NCBI GenBank assembly: GCA_016213505.1
Contig: JACRAF010000068.1
Coordinates: 1-64,000 of the forward strand
DNA from: Devosia nanyangense
GTDB lineage: Bacteria; Pseudomonadota; Alphaproteobacteria; Rhizobiales; Devosiaceae
DNA length: 64,000 nt
Reading direction: 5' to 3'
Made by a program: the position numbers and the translations under genes. Positions 16,667 to 25,464 of this stretch are shown here, piece after piece. The number at the start of each line of letters is the position of its first letter. The first letter of the stretch is position 1. The notes beneath the pieces are model-generated. The model worked only from the letters and a program-made list of their open reading frames with translations. It did no database searches and was not told the origin of the DNA.

Positions 16667-17548
16667 TCACAACCCCAGCCGGTAGAACCGGTTGGCATTG
16701 TCGCGATAGATCTTCCGCGTCTCGCTCCCGCTGAGCCCCAGGTCCGCGAAGGCGCGGTCGAGCACGTCGACCCAGCGGGTCAGCGTCGTCGCCTGCAGGC
16801 AGATCGGATAGTCCCCGGCATAAATCGTGCGATCCGGCCCGAAATGCTCGAGCGTCGCCTCGATATAGGGGCGAAGGTCGGCCTCGGTCCAGTTGTTGAG
16901 ATCGGCCTCCACAGGCAAGTCGGAGAGCTTGATCCAGAGATTCGGATGCTTGGACAGCACCTTCATGTCGTCGCGATACTGCTCGATGGCGCCTTCCTTG
17001 ATGCCGGGCTTGCCGCAATGGTCGAGGATCAGCGGCACGTTGGGAACGCGCCAGACGAACTCGCGGACGATATCCATCTGGGTATGATTGACGTTGATCT
17101 CGAAGTGCCAGCCGAATGTCTCGAGCAGGTTGACGCCTTCGACGAAGCTGTCGCTGAGCGTCAGGGCTCGCGGATCGGCGTCGAACTCGACGATGCGGCG
17201 GATGCCTTTGACCATCGGGTGTTCGTCCCGCATCTTGGCCAGCATCGGCCGGACGCGCGCCCCCCATTCGAGAGGCGCCATCGGGACGATGGCCTTGAGG
17301 CGCGGATCGCGTTTTGCCTCGTCCTCGACGAACTCGATCTCCTCGATGTATTGCCCGCCACCTTCCCAGAAATCGGCATAGCATTCGAGGAACACCATCG
17401 CCTCGACATCGAGGCTGCCGCAGTCCCGGCGATAATCCTCGACATGGTAGGGATGGTTGAACAGCGGACTGTCCGCAAACGCCGAATATTTGAGCCGGGT
17501 CTGGTCCCAGACATGCAGGTGTGTATCGATGATCGGGAAGGCGGGCAT
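16667..17548 (-). CDS. Amidohydrolase-family sugar lactonase (L-rhamnono/L-fucono-lactonase type)
   Basis: A 293-residue metal-dependent TIM-barrel hydrolase. It starts F-P-I-I-D-T-H-L-H-V-W-D, the amidohydrolase metal motif, and continues with E-C-Y-A-D-F, K-G-I-R-R, L-D-H-C-G-K-P and A-G-D-Y-P (catalytic Asp), as in COG3618 lactonases. In this setting it should open the aldonolactone made by the aldo/keto reductase. It starts 2 nt after the neighbouring dehydratase gene. Lactone specificity is inferred from context. Confidence 0.82.
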   Translation of the reverse strand: MPAFPIIDTHLHVWDQTRLKYSAFADSPLFNHPYHVEDYRRDCGSLDVEAMVFLECYADFWEGGGQYIEEIEFVEDEAKRDPRLKAIVPMAPLEWGARVRPMLAKMRDEHPMVKGIRRIVEFDADPRALTLSDSFVEGVNLLETFGWHFEINVNHTQMDIVREFVWRVPNVPLILDHCGKPGIKEGAIEQYRDDMKVLSKHPNLWIKLSDLPVEADLNNWTEADLRPYIEATLEHFGPDRTIYAGDYPICLQATTLTRWVDVLDRAFADLGLSGSETRKIYRDNANRFYRLGL

Positions 17549-17550
17549 GG

Positions 17551-18723
17551 TCAGCGCGTCAGCTTGAAGTTGGCGTCGGGAGTCTTGAGCGTGAGCCCGA
17601 AGCCCGGCTTGCTGTCGCTCAGATTGACGAAGCCGTTCTCGGCCACCGGCTCGCCGTCGAAGATATACCAGAACAGCTCGTTGCCCACCTCGACCGGCAC
17701 TTTTGGGAAATACTCCGAGATCGGCGCCGCATAGCTCGACATCGACAGGTGATAATTGTGCATCTGGCCGGCATGCGGGATCACCGCGATGTCGTTGGCC
17801 TCGCAGAGATCGGCGATCTTTTTGGCGGCGGTGATGCCGCCGACGCGGTTGACGTCGAACTGCACGATGTCGAAGGCCTTCAAATCGAGCGCCTGGCGGA
17901 AACCGTGCAGCGTGTATTCGTGCTCGCCGCCCGAAATGGCGGTGATGTTCATCGCCTTGAGCTCGGCATAGGCGTGGAGATCGTCCGAGATCACCGGCTC
18001 CTCGACCCAGCGCAGATTGAACGGCGCCAGCAGGCGCAGCATTCGCTTGGCGTATTCGAGGCTCCAGCCCATATAGGCGTCGGCCATGATGTCGACCTTG
18101 TCGCCCACCGCCTCGCGCGTCGTCTTGACCAGATCGACGTTCTTGTGAAGCCCCTCGAGGCCATCCTTGGGGCCCCAGCCGAAGCGGATTTTCACCGATT
18201 TGAAGCCCTGCTCGGCATAGGCCCTGGCCTCGGCATAGAGCGTGTCGAGCGGCTGCGAATAGAGCCGGCTGGCATAGACCTCGAGCTTGGGCTTGGTGCG
18301 GCCGCCGATGAGCTTGAACACCGGCTGCTTGAGCAGCTTGCCCTTGGCATCCCAGATGGCGAGATCGACGGCGCTGATCGCCGTCATGCCGATGCCCTTG
18401 CGGCCGAACGGCAGGGTGCGGCGGTACATCGACTGCCAGATGTATTCGCTGTCGAGCGGATCGGTGCCGATCAGCAGCGGCTTGAGGTACGTGTCGATCG
18501 TCGCCTTGGTGGCATGCGGGGCAAGCGCCGCGTTGCCGATGCCGATGGTGCCGTCGTCGAGCACGATCTCGACCACCAGCCAGCCCAGAAAGCGGAAGCC
18601 CGAGATCGAGCCGGTGACGTCCGCCACGAGATCGCTCGCCGTGGTGCAGAAATGCGGCGGCATGGGCGCGACGGGGCCGACCCATTCCCAGATGGTGGTG
18701 CGAACGTCGGTGATGCGCGGCAT
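17551..18723 (-). CDS. Enolase-superfamily (MR/MLE) sugar-acid dehydratase
   Basis: A 390-residue mandelate-racemase-subgroup enzyme, distinct from the RhmD at the end of the same operon. Visible catalytic elements are K-I-R-F (Lys base), the metal ligands in M-A-D-A-Y-M-G-W, W-V-E-E-P and G-G-E-H-E, and the His in I-P-H-A-G. It probably dehydrates another 6-deoxy-aldonic acid, such as L-fuconate or a related sugar acid. That would broaden the pathway beyond rhamnose. The exact substrate is not decidable from sequence. Confidence 0.8.
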   Translation of the reverse strand: MPRITDVRTTIWEWVGPVAPMPPHFCTTASDLVADVTGSISGFRFLGWLVVEIVLDDGTIGIGNAALAPHATKATIDTYLKPLLIGTDPLDSEYIWQSMYRRTLPFGRKGIGMTAISAVDLAIWDAKGKLLKQPVFKLIGGRTKPKLEVYASRLYSQPLDTLYAEARAYAEQGFKSVKIRFGWGPKDGLEGLHKNVDLVKTTREAVGDKVDIMADAYMGWSLEYAKRMLRLLAPFNLRWVEEPVISDDLHAYAELKAMNITAISGGEHEYTLHGFRQALDLKAFDIVQFDVNRVGGITAAKKIADLCEANDIAVIPHAGQMHNYHLSMSSYAAPISEYFPKVPVEVGNELFWYIFDGEPVAENGFVNLSDSKPGFGLTLKTPDANFKLTR

Positions 18724-18737
18724 GATAACTCCAGTCT

Positions 18738-19625
18738 TCAGGCGGGCAGCGGTCCGAGCTCGGCGGCAAAGCGCTTCGCCCAGGCCAGCCCGGTCGGTGT
18801 GGCGGTGTCGGATGGAATGCGGTTTTCGCTCGGCGCGATGCCGAGCCGCTCGGCGGCGATCAGCTTGCCGTAGAGCAGGAACGTGCCGAGACCCTGCATG
18901 GCGAAGGCGATGACGGGCAGCACCTTGCGATAGAGGTCGGCGGCGAGGGTCTCGTTGCCCGAGCGCATGGCACGCTCGATGCCGACCTGGAGGTCGATGG
19001 TCTCGGTGCCGGGGATCATGCCGTCGACGCCGGCGCGCAGATTGTCCAGGAGCTCGAAGCCGGCGCGGCCGTTGAAGACCTTCATCCGGCCGCCGACCTG
19101 CTCGATGACGCCGGCGACGGTGAGCGCCGTGCTCTCGGCCTTGACCACGGTGACGTTGGGGTGAGCGGCGTTGAGCGCGAGGAGGTCGGCTGGGGACAGA
19201 CCGATGCCGAGGAATTCGGGCGCGTTCTGGATGCCGATGGGGCAATCGACGCTGTCGGCGACGGCGCCGAAAAAGGCAATGAGGTCGGCGCCCGAGGCAG
19301 GCGGCCGCGGCGGCTGCAGGATCAGCCAGGCGGCGCCGGCGGCGCGGGCGAATCGAGCGCTCTCGATCATGTCGGGGATGTTGCCGTCGGCGACGGTGAC
19401 GGCGACCGGGCGGCGACCTGCGACGTCGGCGAGCGTCCACTCGACCAATTGCCGGCGTTCGTCGCGGCCGAGCTTGGCGACCTCGGTGCCCAGACCAAGC
19501 ACGGCGATGCCCGAGGCGCCTGAGGCGAGCGCGGCGCTCACCTGACGCGACACCGCGTCGCGGCGGAGCCGGCCGGCCGCGTCGAAAAAGGCATAGAGCA
19601 TCGGGTAGGTGCCGCCGATTTCCAT
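18738..19625 (-). CDS. DapA-family 2-keto-3-deoxy-sugar-acid aldolase (probable)
   Basis: A 295-residue member of the dihydrodipicolinate synthase / N-acetylneuraminate lyase superfamily, first gene of the leftward operon. The Schiff-base Lys is in V-T-V-V-K-A-E. The G-L-G-T-E-V-A-K loop replaces the usual G-T-T-G-E. The segment that normally reads Y-N-x-P reads Q-N-A-P, so the catalytic Tyr is replaced by Gln. Cleavage of a 2-keto-3-deoxy acid to pyruvate plus lactaldehyde fits the pathway. The altered Tyr suggests modified chemistry, for example dehydration. ATG at 19625 preferred. Confidence 0.75.
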   Translation of the reverse strand: MEIGGTYPMLYAFFDAAGRLRRDAVSRQVSAALASGASGIAVLGLGTEVAKLGRDERRQLVEWTLADVAGRRPVAVTVADGNIPDMIESARFARAAGAAWLILQPPRPPASGADLIAFFGAVADSVDCPIGIQNAPEFLGIGLSPADLLALNAAHPNVTVVKAESTALTVAGVIEQVGGRMKVFNGRAGFELLDNLRAGVDGMIPGTETIDLQVGIERAMRSGNETLAADLYRKVLPVIAFAMQGLGTFLLYGKLIAAERLGIAPSENRIPSDTATPTGLAWAKRFAAELGPLPA

Positions 19626-19708
19626 CCCTGAACACACTCCCTTCCGCGTGTCGTCATCTTGCCGTGACGGTTTGCGAGTGTTGACAGAATGGCGGATCGG
19701 ATAAAAAC

Positions 19709-19734
19709 TTGTCAAACTAATTTTTGTCTGACAA
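19709..19734. promoter_or_regulatory. Tandem FadR-type operators in the divergent promoter
   Basis: Two sites fit the FadR-subfamily pattern TnGTnnnACnA: TTGTCAAACTA (19709-19719) and the symmetrical TTGTCTGACAA (19724-19734), 15 bp apart. An outer inverted repeat pairs AACTTGTCA with TGACAAGTT. The first box overlaps a leftward TTGACA -35 candidate; a rightward TTGACA lies at 19681. This is the expected place for the locus's GntR regulator to bind and silence both operons. Confidence 0.65.
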
Positions 19735-19795
19735 GTTACAGATCGAAGCGAGAGAGCGGGTGCTGAGCCCGCCGGTGCCTTTTGGGAGAGCAGCG

Positions 19796-20827
19796 TTGTC
19801 CAGCGGTCTTCAGACCCTCAAGCGGGTCGGCTCGACGAGCCTCAGCCTGCCGGCCTTCGGGTTCGGCAGCGCGCATCTGGGCGAACTCTACGGCAAGGTC
19901 GACGAAGCCGACGTGAAGGCGACGCTCGACGCCGCCTGGACCGCGGGCGTGCGCTACTACGACACCGCGCCTTGGTATGGCCGCGGGCTGAGCGAGCACC
20001 GGCTCGGCGCCTATCTGCGCAATCGGCCGCGGGGCGAATTCAAGCTCACCACCAAAGTCGGCCGGACTCTTTTCCGGCCCCAGGATCCGGCGCATTTCGA
20101 CCGCTCGCCCTGGGCCGGCGGGCTCAATTTCGAGGTCGATTTCAACTACACCTATGACGGTATTATGCGCTCTTATGCGCAGGCGCTGCAGCGGCTGGCG
20201 CTCGACACCGTCGACGCACTGGTGATCCACGACCTCGATGCCAGCTTTCACGGCGACAAGCAGGCCGGCTACGAAAAGCAGCTGCTCGATTCGGGCGTCA
20301 AGGCGCTCGAAGAGCTCAAAAAGAGCGGCGACATCCAGGCCTTCGGCATGGGCATCAACAACGACGCGGCGCTCGAGACCATCGCGACGCGCGTCGATCT
20401 CGATTTCTGCCTCGTCGCCATGCCCTACACGCTGCTCGACCAGCACAGCCTTCACCGCGGCATGGCGAGCCTCCAGAAGCGCGGCGTCTCGGTGATCATC
20501 GGCGCGCCCTTCGCCTCGGGCATTCTGGTCACCGGCTCGTCGGGTCCGGCGCACTACGCCTACGGCAAGGCGCCGCCGGAAATCCAGGCGCGAGTCCGCG
20601 GCATCGAGGCGGTGTGCAAGGCCCACAACGTCGCCCTGCCCGCGGCGGCGCTGCAGTTCGTCCTCGCCCACCCCATCGTCGTTTCGGTCATTCCGGGCGC
20701 GGCCAAACCGTCCGAGGTGACCGCCAACGTCGCGTCCCTCGACGCGCCGATCCCGGCCGGCTTCTGGTCCGATCTCAAGGCGCAGAAGCTGATCGACCCC
20801 GAGTCACCGGTGCCGGCGGGACGCTGA
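19796..20827 (+). CDS. Aldo/keto reductase, L-fucose/L-rhamnose 1-dehydrogenase type
   Basis: A 343-residue NAD(P)-dependent barrel enzyme of the D-threo-aldose 1-dehydrogenase group. It shows F-G-F-G-S-A-H-L-G, the catalytic Asp/Tyr in D-T-A-P-W-Y-G, Lys in L-T-T-K-V-G-R and His in L-V-I-H-D-L. It should oxidise the imported deoxysugar to its lactone, the first step of the pathway. I place the start at TTG 19796, preceded by GGGAGAG; an earlier TTG at 19724 would lie inside the operator. The transporter ATPase gene follows after 2 nt. Confidence 0.82.
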   Translation: MSSGLQTLKRVGSTSLSLPAFGFGSAHLGELYGKVDEADVKATLDAAWTAGVRYYDTAPWYGRGLSEHRLGAYLRNRPRGEFKLTTKVGRTLFRPQDPAHFDRSPWAGGLNFEVDFNYTYDGIMRSYAQALQRLALDTVDALVIHDLDASFHGDKQAGYEKQLLDSGVKALEELKKSGDIQAFGMGINNDAALETIATRVDLDFCLVAMPYTLLDQHSLHRGMASLQKRGVSVIIGAPFASGILVTGSSGPAHYAYGKAPPEIQARVRGIEAVCKAHNVALPAAALQFVLAHPIVVSVIPGAAKPSEVTANVASLDAPIPAGFWSDLKAQKLIDPESPVPAGR

Positions 20828-20829
20828 CC

Positions 20830-22362
20830 ATGACCAACGCGGCCACCACCACCGCCGACACGCCGCTGATTTCGGCGCGCGGCATTTCCAAGCAGTTCGC
20901 CGCCATCGAAGTGCTGCGCGACGTCGATCTCGATTTGGGGCGCGGCGAGATCCATGCCCTGCTCGGCGAGAACGGCGCCGGCAAATCGACCTTCGCAAAG
21001 ATCCTCGCCGGCGTGCACCGCCCCTCCCGCGGCAGCCTTGCGCTCAACGGCACGCCGGTCGAGGTGACCTCTCCCATCGTGGCGCAAAAGCTCGGCATCA
21101 CGCTGATCCACCAGGAGCCGATCTCGTTTCCCGACCTGTCGGTGGCGGAGAACCTCGTCCTCGGCCGCACCGGCGGCTCGCCGCTGGGCCGCGTGCCGTG
21201 GGCCCGGATCACCCGCGACGCCAACCAGCTGATGAACCTGCTCGGCATCAGGATCGACGTGACGCGGCCGATGCGCGGCCTCTCCATCGCCGACCAGCAG
21301 ATGGTCGAGATCGCCCGCGCCCTGGCCTCCGACAGCCGGCTCATCATCATGGACGAACCGACCGCGCCGCTCACCCCCAATGAGGTCGAAACGCTGTTCG
21401 GCATCGCCCGGCGGCTGCGCGACGAGGGTCGCACCATCGTCTTCATCACCCATCGGCTCGAGGAGGTGCGGGCGCTGTGCGACCGCGTCACCATCTTCCG
21501 CGACGGCAGCAAGATCGCGACCGAGGAGATCGGCAAGCTCAGCGATGCCGACATCATCCGGCTGATGATCGGCCGGCCGCTCAAGGAATACATGCACAAG
21601 ACCCGCGCCGCGATCGGCGAAGTGGCGCTCAAGGTCGAGGGGCTGACCCTGCCGGGCGTCTTCAGCGACATCAGCTTCGAGGTCAGGAAGGGCGAGATCG
21701 TCGGCCTCGGCGGCCTCGTCGGCGCCGGCCGCACCGACGTGGCGCGGGCGCTGTTCGGCGTCGCTCCCGCGACGAGCGGCACCGTCACCATCAACGGCAA
21801 GGCCGAGGTGATCACCGAGCCGTCGCAGGCCATCGCGCTCGGCCTCGCCTTCGTGCCCGAGGACCGCGCGGTGGCCGGCATCTTCCGCACCCTTTCGGTC
21901 GAGGAGAACATCACCGCCGCCGTCCCCGGCCAGATCGCGCCGGGCGGCATGATCAAGCGCGCCCTCGAGAGAACGCTGGCGCAGGATTCGGTCAGGAAGC
22001 TGCGCATCCGCCTCGCCTCGCTGCGCCAGCCGATCGGCGAATTGTCGGGCGGCAACCAGCAGAAGGCGATCCTGGCGCGCTGGCTGCTCACCGACCCCAG
22101 CGTCCTGATCCTCGACGAGCCGACGCGCGGCATCGACATCGGCGTCAAGGCAGAGTTCTACGATATGATCGGCGAACTCGCCGCCGCCGGCCGCGCCATC
22201 CTGCTGATTTCGTCCGAGCTGCCCGAACTGCTGGCGCTGTGCGACCGCGTGCTGGTGATGTCGGAGGGGCGTCTCACGGCCAATCTGTCGCGCGCCGAGG
22301 CGACGCAGGAGAGCGTGATGCGCGCGGCAGTGCCACAGACCAGGGAGACGATCGCCGCATGA
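20830..22362 (+). CDS. rhaT: Sugar ABC transporter ATP-binding protein (rhamnose type)
   Basis: A 510-residue RbsA-type ATPase with two nucleotide-binding domains. The first has Walker A G-E-N-G-A-G-K-S-T near residue 45 and Walker B I-I-M-D-E-P-T-A. The second has a degenerate Walker A (G-L-V-G-A-G-R-T) near 295, signature L-S-G-G-N-Q-Q-K and L-I-L-D-E-P-T-R-G-I-D. Such pairs energise uptake of one sugar. The symbol follows Rhizobium rhamnose-locus naming and rests on context. Its stop overlaps the next start (ATGA). Confidence 0.85.
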   Translation: MTNAATTTADTPLISARGISKQFAAIEVLRDVDLDLGRGEIHALLGENGAGKSTFAKILAGVHRPSRGSLALNGTPVEVTSPIVAQKLGITLIHQEPISFPDLSVAENLVLGRTGGSPLGRVPWARITRDANQLMNLLGIRIDVTRPMRGLSIADQQMVEIARALASDSRLIIMDEPTAPLTPNEVETLFGIARRLRDEGRTIVFITHRLEEVRALCDRVTIFRDGSKIATEEIGKLSDADIIRLMIGRPLKEYMHKTRAAIGEVALKVEGLTLPGVFSDISFEVRKGEIVGLGGLVGAGRTDVARALFGVAPATSGTVTINGKAEVITEPSQAIALGLAFVPEDRAVAGIFRTLSVEENITAAVPGQIAPGGMIKRALERTLAQDSVRKLRIRLASLRQPIGELSGGNQQKAILARWLLTDPSVLILDEPTRGIDIGVKAEFYDMIGELAAAGRAILLISSELPELLALCDRVLVMSEGRLTANLSRAEATQESVMRAAVPQTRETIAA

Positions 22363-23360
22363 GTTTCCTGGCTACCCTGTTCCGCCGGCGCGAGGCCGGC
22401 ATTGCGGTGATGATCGTGCTGTTCTGCCTCGCGGTGGGAATAGCCAAGCCGCAATTCCTGACGCTCGACCAGATGCGGATCATCCTGCTGCTGACGCCGC
22501 TGATCATGATCGGCGCGATGGGACAGATGATGGTCATCGTCGCCCGCCACGTCGATCTCTCGATCGGCTCGACACTGGGCGTCTCGGCGATGGTCAGCGG
22601 CATGCTCTATCGCTTCGATGCGACGTGGCTCGGTTTCGACGTCCCCTGGTGGACCGGCATTCCACTCTCGATCGTCGTCGGCGCCCTGCTCGGCCTCGCG
22701 AACGGTGTCCTCATCCAGCTGTTCCGCCTGCCCGCCATCATCGTCACGCTCGGCACGCTCAGCCTTTATCGCGGCCTGACCTTCATCATCTCCAATGCCA
22801 AGCAAATCGACCGGCAATGGATCCCCTCCGAGCTGAAGGGACTGTCGCAGACCTCGCCGATCCTCGGCATCCCGTGGATCATCTTCATCGCCTTCGGCAT
22901 CGCCATTTTGACCTATGTCTTTTTGATGCACACCCGCCTCGGCCGGCAGGTCTATGCCATTGGCTCCAACCCGGTTGCGGCGCCGCTGCGCGGCATCAAC
23001 GTCACGCAGGTGACGCTCCTCGTCTTTACCCTTTCCGGCGCCCTCGCCGGCCTCGCCGGTATCCTCTATGCGAGCCGCTGGGGGTTCGTGAACCCCTCCA
23101 ATACCGGCTCGGGCTTCGAGTTCCAGGTGATCGCCGCGGTGGTGATCGGCGGCGTCTCGATCAATGGCGGCGTCGGCACCGTGCTCGGCACGGTCCTCGG
23201 CGTGCTGCTGCTCGGCTGCGTCGCGGCGGCGCTGCCGCTCCTCGGCATCCCCGGCACGTCGCAGGCCGCCATCTACGGCGCGGTGATCCTCATCGCGCTC
23301 CTCATCGACCGCACGGTGCGCCAGCAGGGCATCGCCAGCCTGAGGCGGGCCCGGGCATGA
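22359..23360 (+). CDS. Sugar ABC transporter permease 1
   Basis: A 333-residue inner-membrane permease of the ribose/xylose/rhamnose class with eight to ten helices. It has the D-L-S-I-G-S motif near residue 66 and the I-G-S-N-P-x-A-A-x-x-x-G-I coupling loop near 205. It overlaps the ATPase gene before it and the second permease after it by 4 nt each. Together with that permease it forms the channel. It corresponds to rhaP or rhaQ of rhizobia; which one is not certain. Confidence 0.87.
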   Translation: MSFLATLFRRREAGIAVMIVLFCLAVGIAKPQFLTLDQMRIILLLTPLIMIGAMGQMMVIVARHVDLSIGSTLGVSAMVSGMLYRFDATWLGFDVPWWTGIPLSIVVGALLGLANGVLIQLFRLPAIIVTLGTLSLYRGLTFIISNAKQIDRQWIPSELKGLSQTSPILGIPWIIFIAFGIAILTYVFLMHTRLGRQVYAIGSNPVAAPLRGINVTQVTLLVFTLSGALAGLAGILYASRWGFVNPSNTGSGFEFQVIAAVVIGGVSINGGVGTVLGTVLGVLLLGCVAAALPLLGIPGTSQAAIYGAVILIALLIDRTVRQQGIASLRRARA

Positions 23361-24349
23361 GCGCCATCGAGACCCAGCCGGCCGTTCAGGATGCGGCGCC
23401 CGCCCGGCCGCGCTGGCAGGTGCTGCTCGTCCGCCCCGAGACCATGACCTTCGTCCTCCTGGTGCTCGGCATCTTCGCCGGTGGCCTGCTGTCGCCCTTC
23501 TTCCTGGACATCAACTACATCCTCAAGAGCTTCACGCTCTATGCCGAGTTCGCCATCGTCGCGCTGGTCCTCACCATGGTGATCATCGGCGGCGAGATCG
23601 ACCTCTCGCCCGCCGCCAACATGGCGCTCTCGGCCTGCATCTTCGCCTGGCTGCAACAGGCCGGCGTGCCGATCCCTGTGGCTGTCCTGATCGGTCTCGC
23701 GTCCGGCCTCGTCATGGGCACCATCAACGGCCTCATGGTCATCGGCCTGCAGCTGCCCTCGATCATCGTCACCATCGGCACGCTCACCCTCTATCGCGGG
23801 CTCGCCCAGATCATCGCGGGCGACAAGTCCATACGCGTGCCCGAATGGTTCATCGGCGTCGACCGCATCATGGTTGCCGGCATTCCGCTGCCGGTCGTGA
23901 TCTTCATCGCTCTCGCCATTGGGCTCGGCGTAGTCCTCGGCGGCACCATCTTCGGACGCCAGATCTACCAGATCGGCACCAACGAGGTGGCGGCGCGGCA
24001 CGCCGGCATCCGCAGCGCGCGGATCAAGTTCGGCCTGTTCCTGCTGGTGGGCATCGTCGCCTCCATCGCCGGCATCATGACGGCGTCGCGTCTGGGTTCG
24101 GTCCGCTACGATCTCGGCCTTGGCGGCGAGCTGCAGATGGTGCTGATGGCCATGCTCGGCGGCACCTACATCTTCGGCGGCAGAGGCACCATTCTCGGAA
24201 CCTTCCTCGCAGCCTGGCTGCTGGTGATCGTTTCGACGGGCATGATCGTCGCCAACGTGCTGCCGGCCGTGCAGCTCGTCGTTCTGGGCTCCCTGCTCAT
24301 CGTCTCGATCATCGCCACCAATTTCATCTATTCCCGCACCCAAAGGTGA
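23357..24349 (+). CDS. Sugar ABC transporter permease 2
   Basis: A 330-residue paralogue of the preceding permease. It has a hydrophilic N-terminus, the E-I-D-L-S motif near residue 76, T-I-G-T-L-T-L-Y-R-G-L and the I-G-T-N-E-V-A-A-R-H-A-G-I coupling loop. Heterodimeric permeases are usual in rhamnose and autoinducer-2 type importers. ATGA overlap with the first permease implies tight stoichiometric expression. Confidence 0.87.
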   Translation: MSAIETQPAVQDAAPARPRWQVLLVRPETMTFVLLVLGIFAGGLLSPFFLDINYILKSFTLYAEFAIVALVLTMVIIGGEIDLSPAANMALSACIFAWLQQAGVPIPVAVLIGLASGLVMGTINGLMVIGLQLPSIIVTIGTLTLYRGLAQIIAGDKSIRVPEWFIGVDRIMVAGIPLPVVIFIALAIGLGVVLGGTIFGRQIYQIGTNEVAARHAGIRSARIKFGLFLLVGIVASIAGIMTASRLGSVRYDLGLGGELQMVLMAMLGGTYIFGGRGTILGTFLAAWLLVIVSTGMIVANVLPAVQLVVLGSLLIVSIIATNFIYSRTQR

Positions 24350-24393
24350 CGGGCGCAACGCCGGCCAACCGGCATCCAACAGGAGGAAACGAA

Positions 24394-25398
24394 GTGCTGA
24401 AAAGAACATTTCTGGCCGCAACCGGTCTGGCCCTCGGCCTGACCATGGTGACCGGCGCGTTCGCCGCCGATCCGCTCAAGATCGTCTACATCGGCAAGAA
24501 CACCGGCAACCCCTACTTCGACAGCATCACCGGCGGCTTCGAAGACGCCTGCAAATCGCTCGGCTGCGAGTTCCAGTTCGTCGCTCCGGCGACGGCCGAA
24601 GCGACCTCGCAGATCCCGTTCATCGAAGCGCAGATCCAGCGTGGCGTGAACGTCATCGCCATCGCGCCCAACAGCCCGGACGCACTGAACCAGGTCCTCG
24701 ACTCGGCCAAGGCCAAGGGCATCCTGGTGCTGACCGTGAACGGCGACCTCGTCGGCAATGAAGGCCACCGCGACGCCACCATCCTGCCGGTCGATTTCAC
24801 CAAGACCGGCCCGAACCAGGTCGAGCTGATGGGCTCGCTGATCGGCTACAAGGGCGAAATCGCCATCCTTTCGGCGACCACCGAAGCGCCCGACCAGAAC
24901 ACCTGGATCGCGGCGATGAACAAGACCCTCGTCGAAGACGCCAAGTACAAGGACATGAAGCTGGTCGCCACCGTTTACGGCGACGATCAGCCCGAGAAGT
25001 CGACCACCGAAATGGAAGCCCTGCTTTCCAACTTCCCCAACCTCGTGGGCGTGATCGCGCCGACGACCGTCGGTGTGGCAGCGGCGGCGCAGGTCGTGCA
25101 GTCGCGTGGCATCGCCGACAAGGTCCACGTGACCGGCCTCGGCCTGCCGAGCGAAATGCGCGATTTCGTCAAGGACGGCACCGTCACGGCGTTCCAGCTC
25201 TGGTCGCCGTATAACGAAGGCTGGCTGGCGGCGCACTTCGCCGTCGGCGTCATCGGCGGCACCATCAAGAACGAAGTCGGCTCGACCTTCGAAGTGCCCA
25301 CTCTGGGCACCATCAAGATCGAGGAAAAGAACGCGATGAACACCCAGGCGGAGCTCACCACGTTCGACGCAAGTAATATCGACAACTTCAACTTCTAA
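24394..25398 (+). CDS. rhaS: Periplasmic sugar-binding protein (rhamnose type)
   Basis: A 334-residue precursor starting at GTG behind an AGGAGG site. The signal peptide ends with A-F-A near residue 23. The mature part is a Peripla_BP_4 fold: I-V-Y-I-G-K-N-T-G-N-P-Y-F-D, then I-A-P-N-S-P-D-A-L and G-V-I-A-P-T-T-V-G-V-A. It captures the deoxysugar for the ABC importer. The name is inferred from the rhaM/rhmD context, not from residue-level recognition of the ligand. Confidence 0.83.
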   Translation: MLKRTFLAATGLALGLTMVTGAFAADPLKIVYIGKNTGNPYFDSITGGFEDACKSLGCEFQFVAPATAEATSQIPFIEAQIQRGVNVIAIAPNSPDALNQVLDSAKAKGILVLTVNGDLVGNEGHRDATILPVDFTKTGPNQVELMGSLIGYKGEIAILSATTEAPDQNTWIAAMNKTLVEDAKYKDMKLVATVYGDDQPEKSTTEMEALLSNFPNLVGVIAPTTVGVAAAAQVVQSRGIADKVHVTGLGLPSEMRDFVKDGTVTAFQLWSPYNEGWLAAHFAVGVIGGTIKNEVGSTFEVPTLGTIKIEEKNAMNTQAELTTFDASNIDNFNF

Positions 25399-25406
25399 GC
25401 GCAAAC

Positions 25407-25438
25407 GAGGGGGCGCCGGTCCAGGCTGGCGCTCCCTC
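25407..25438 (+). terminator. Stem-loop between binding protein and SDR genes
   Basis: GAGGGGGCGCC (25407-25417) pairs with GGCGCTCCCTC (25428-25438) with one G-U pair. No U-tract follows. Such intercistronic hairpins typically protect the abundant binding-protein mRNA and lower expression of the gene behind. Confidence 0.65.
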
Positions 25439-25464
25439 GCCCTCTCTCCAGACGGAATCCTCAG

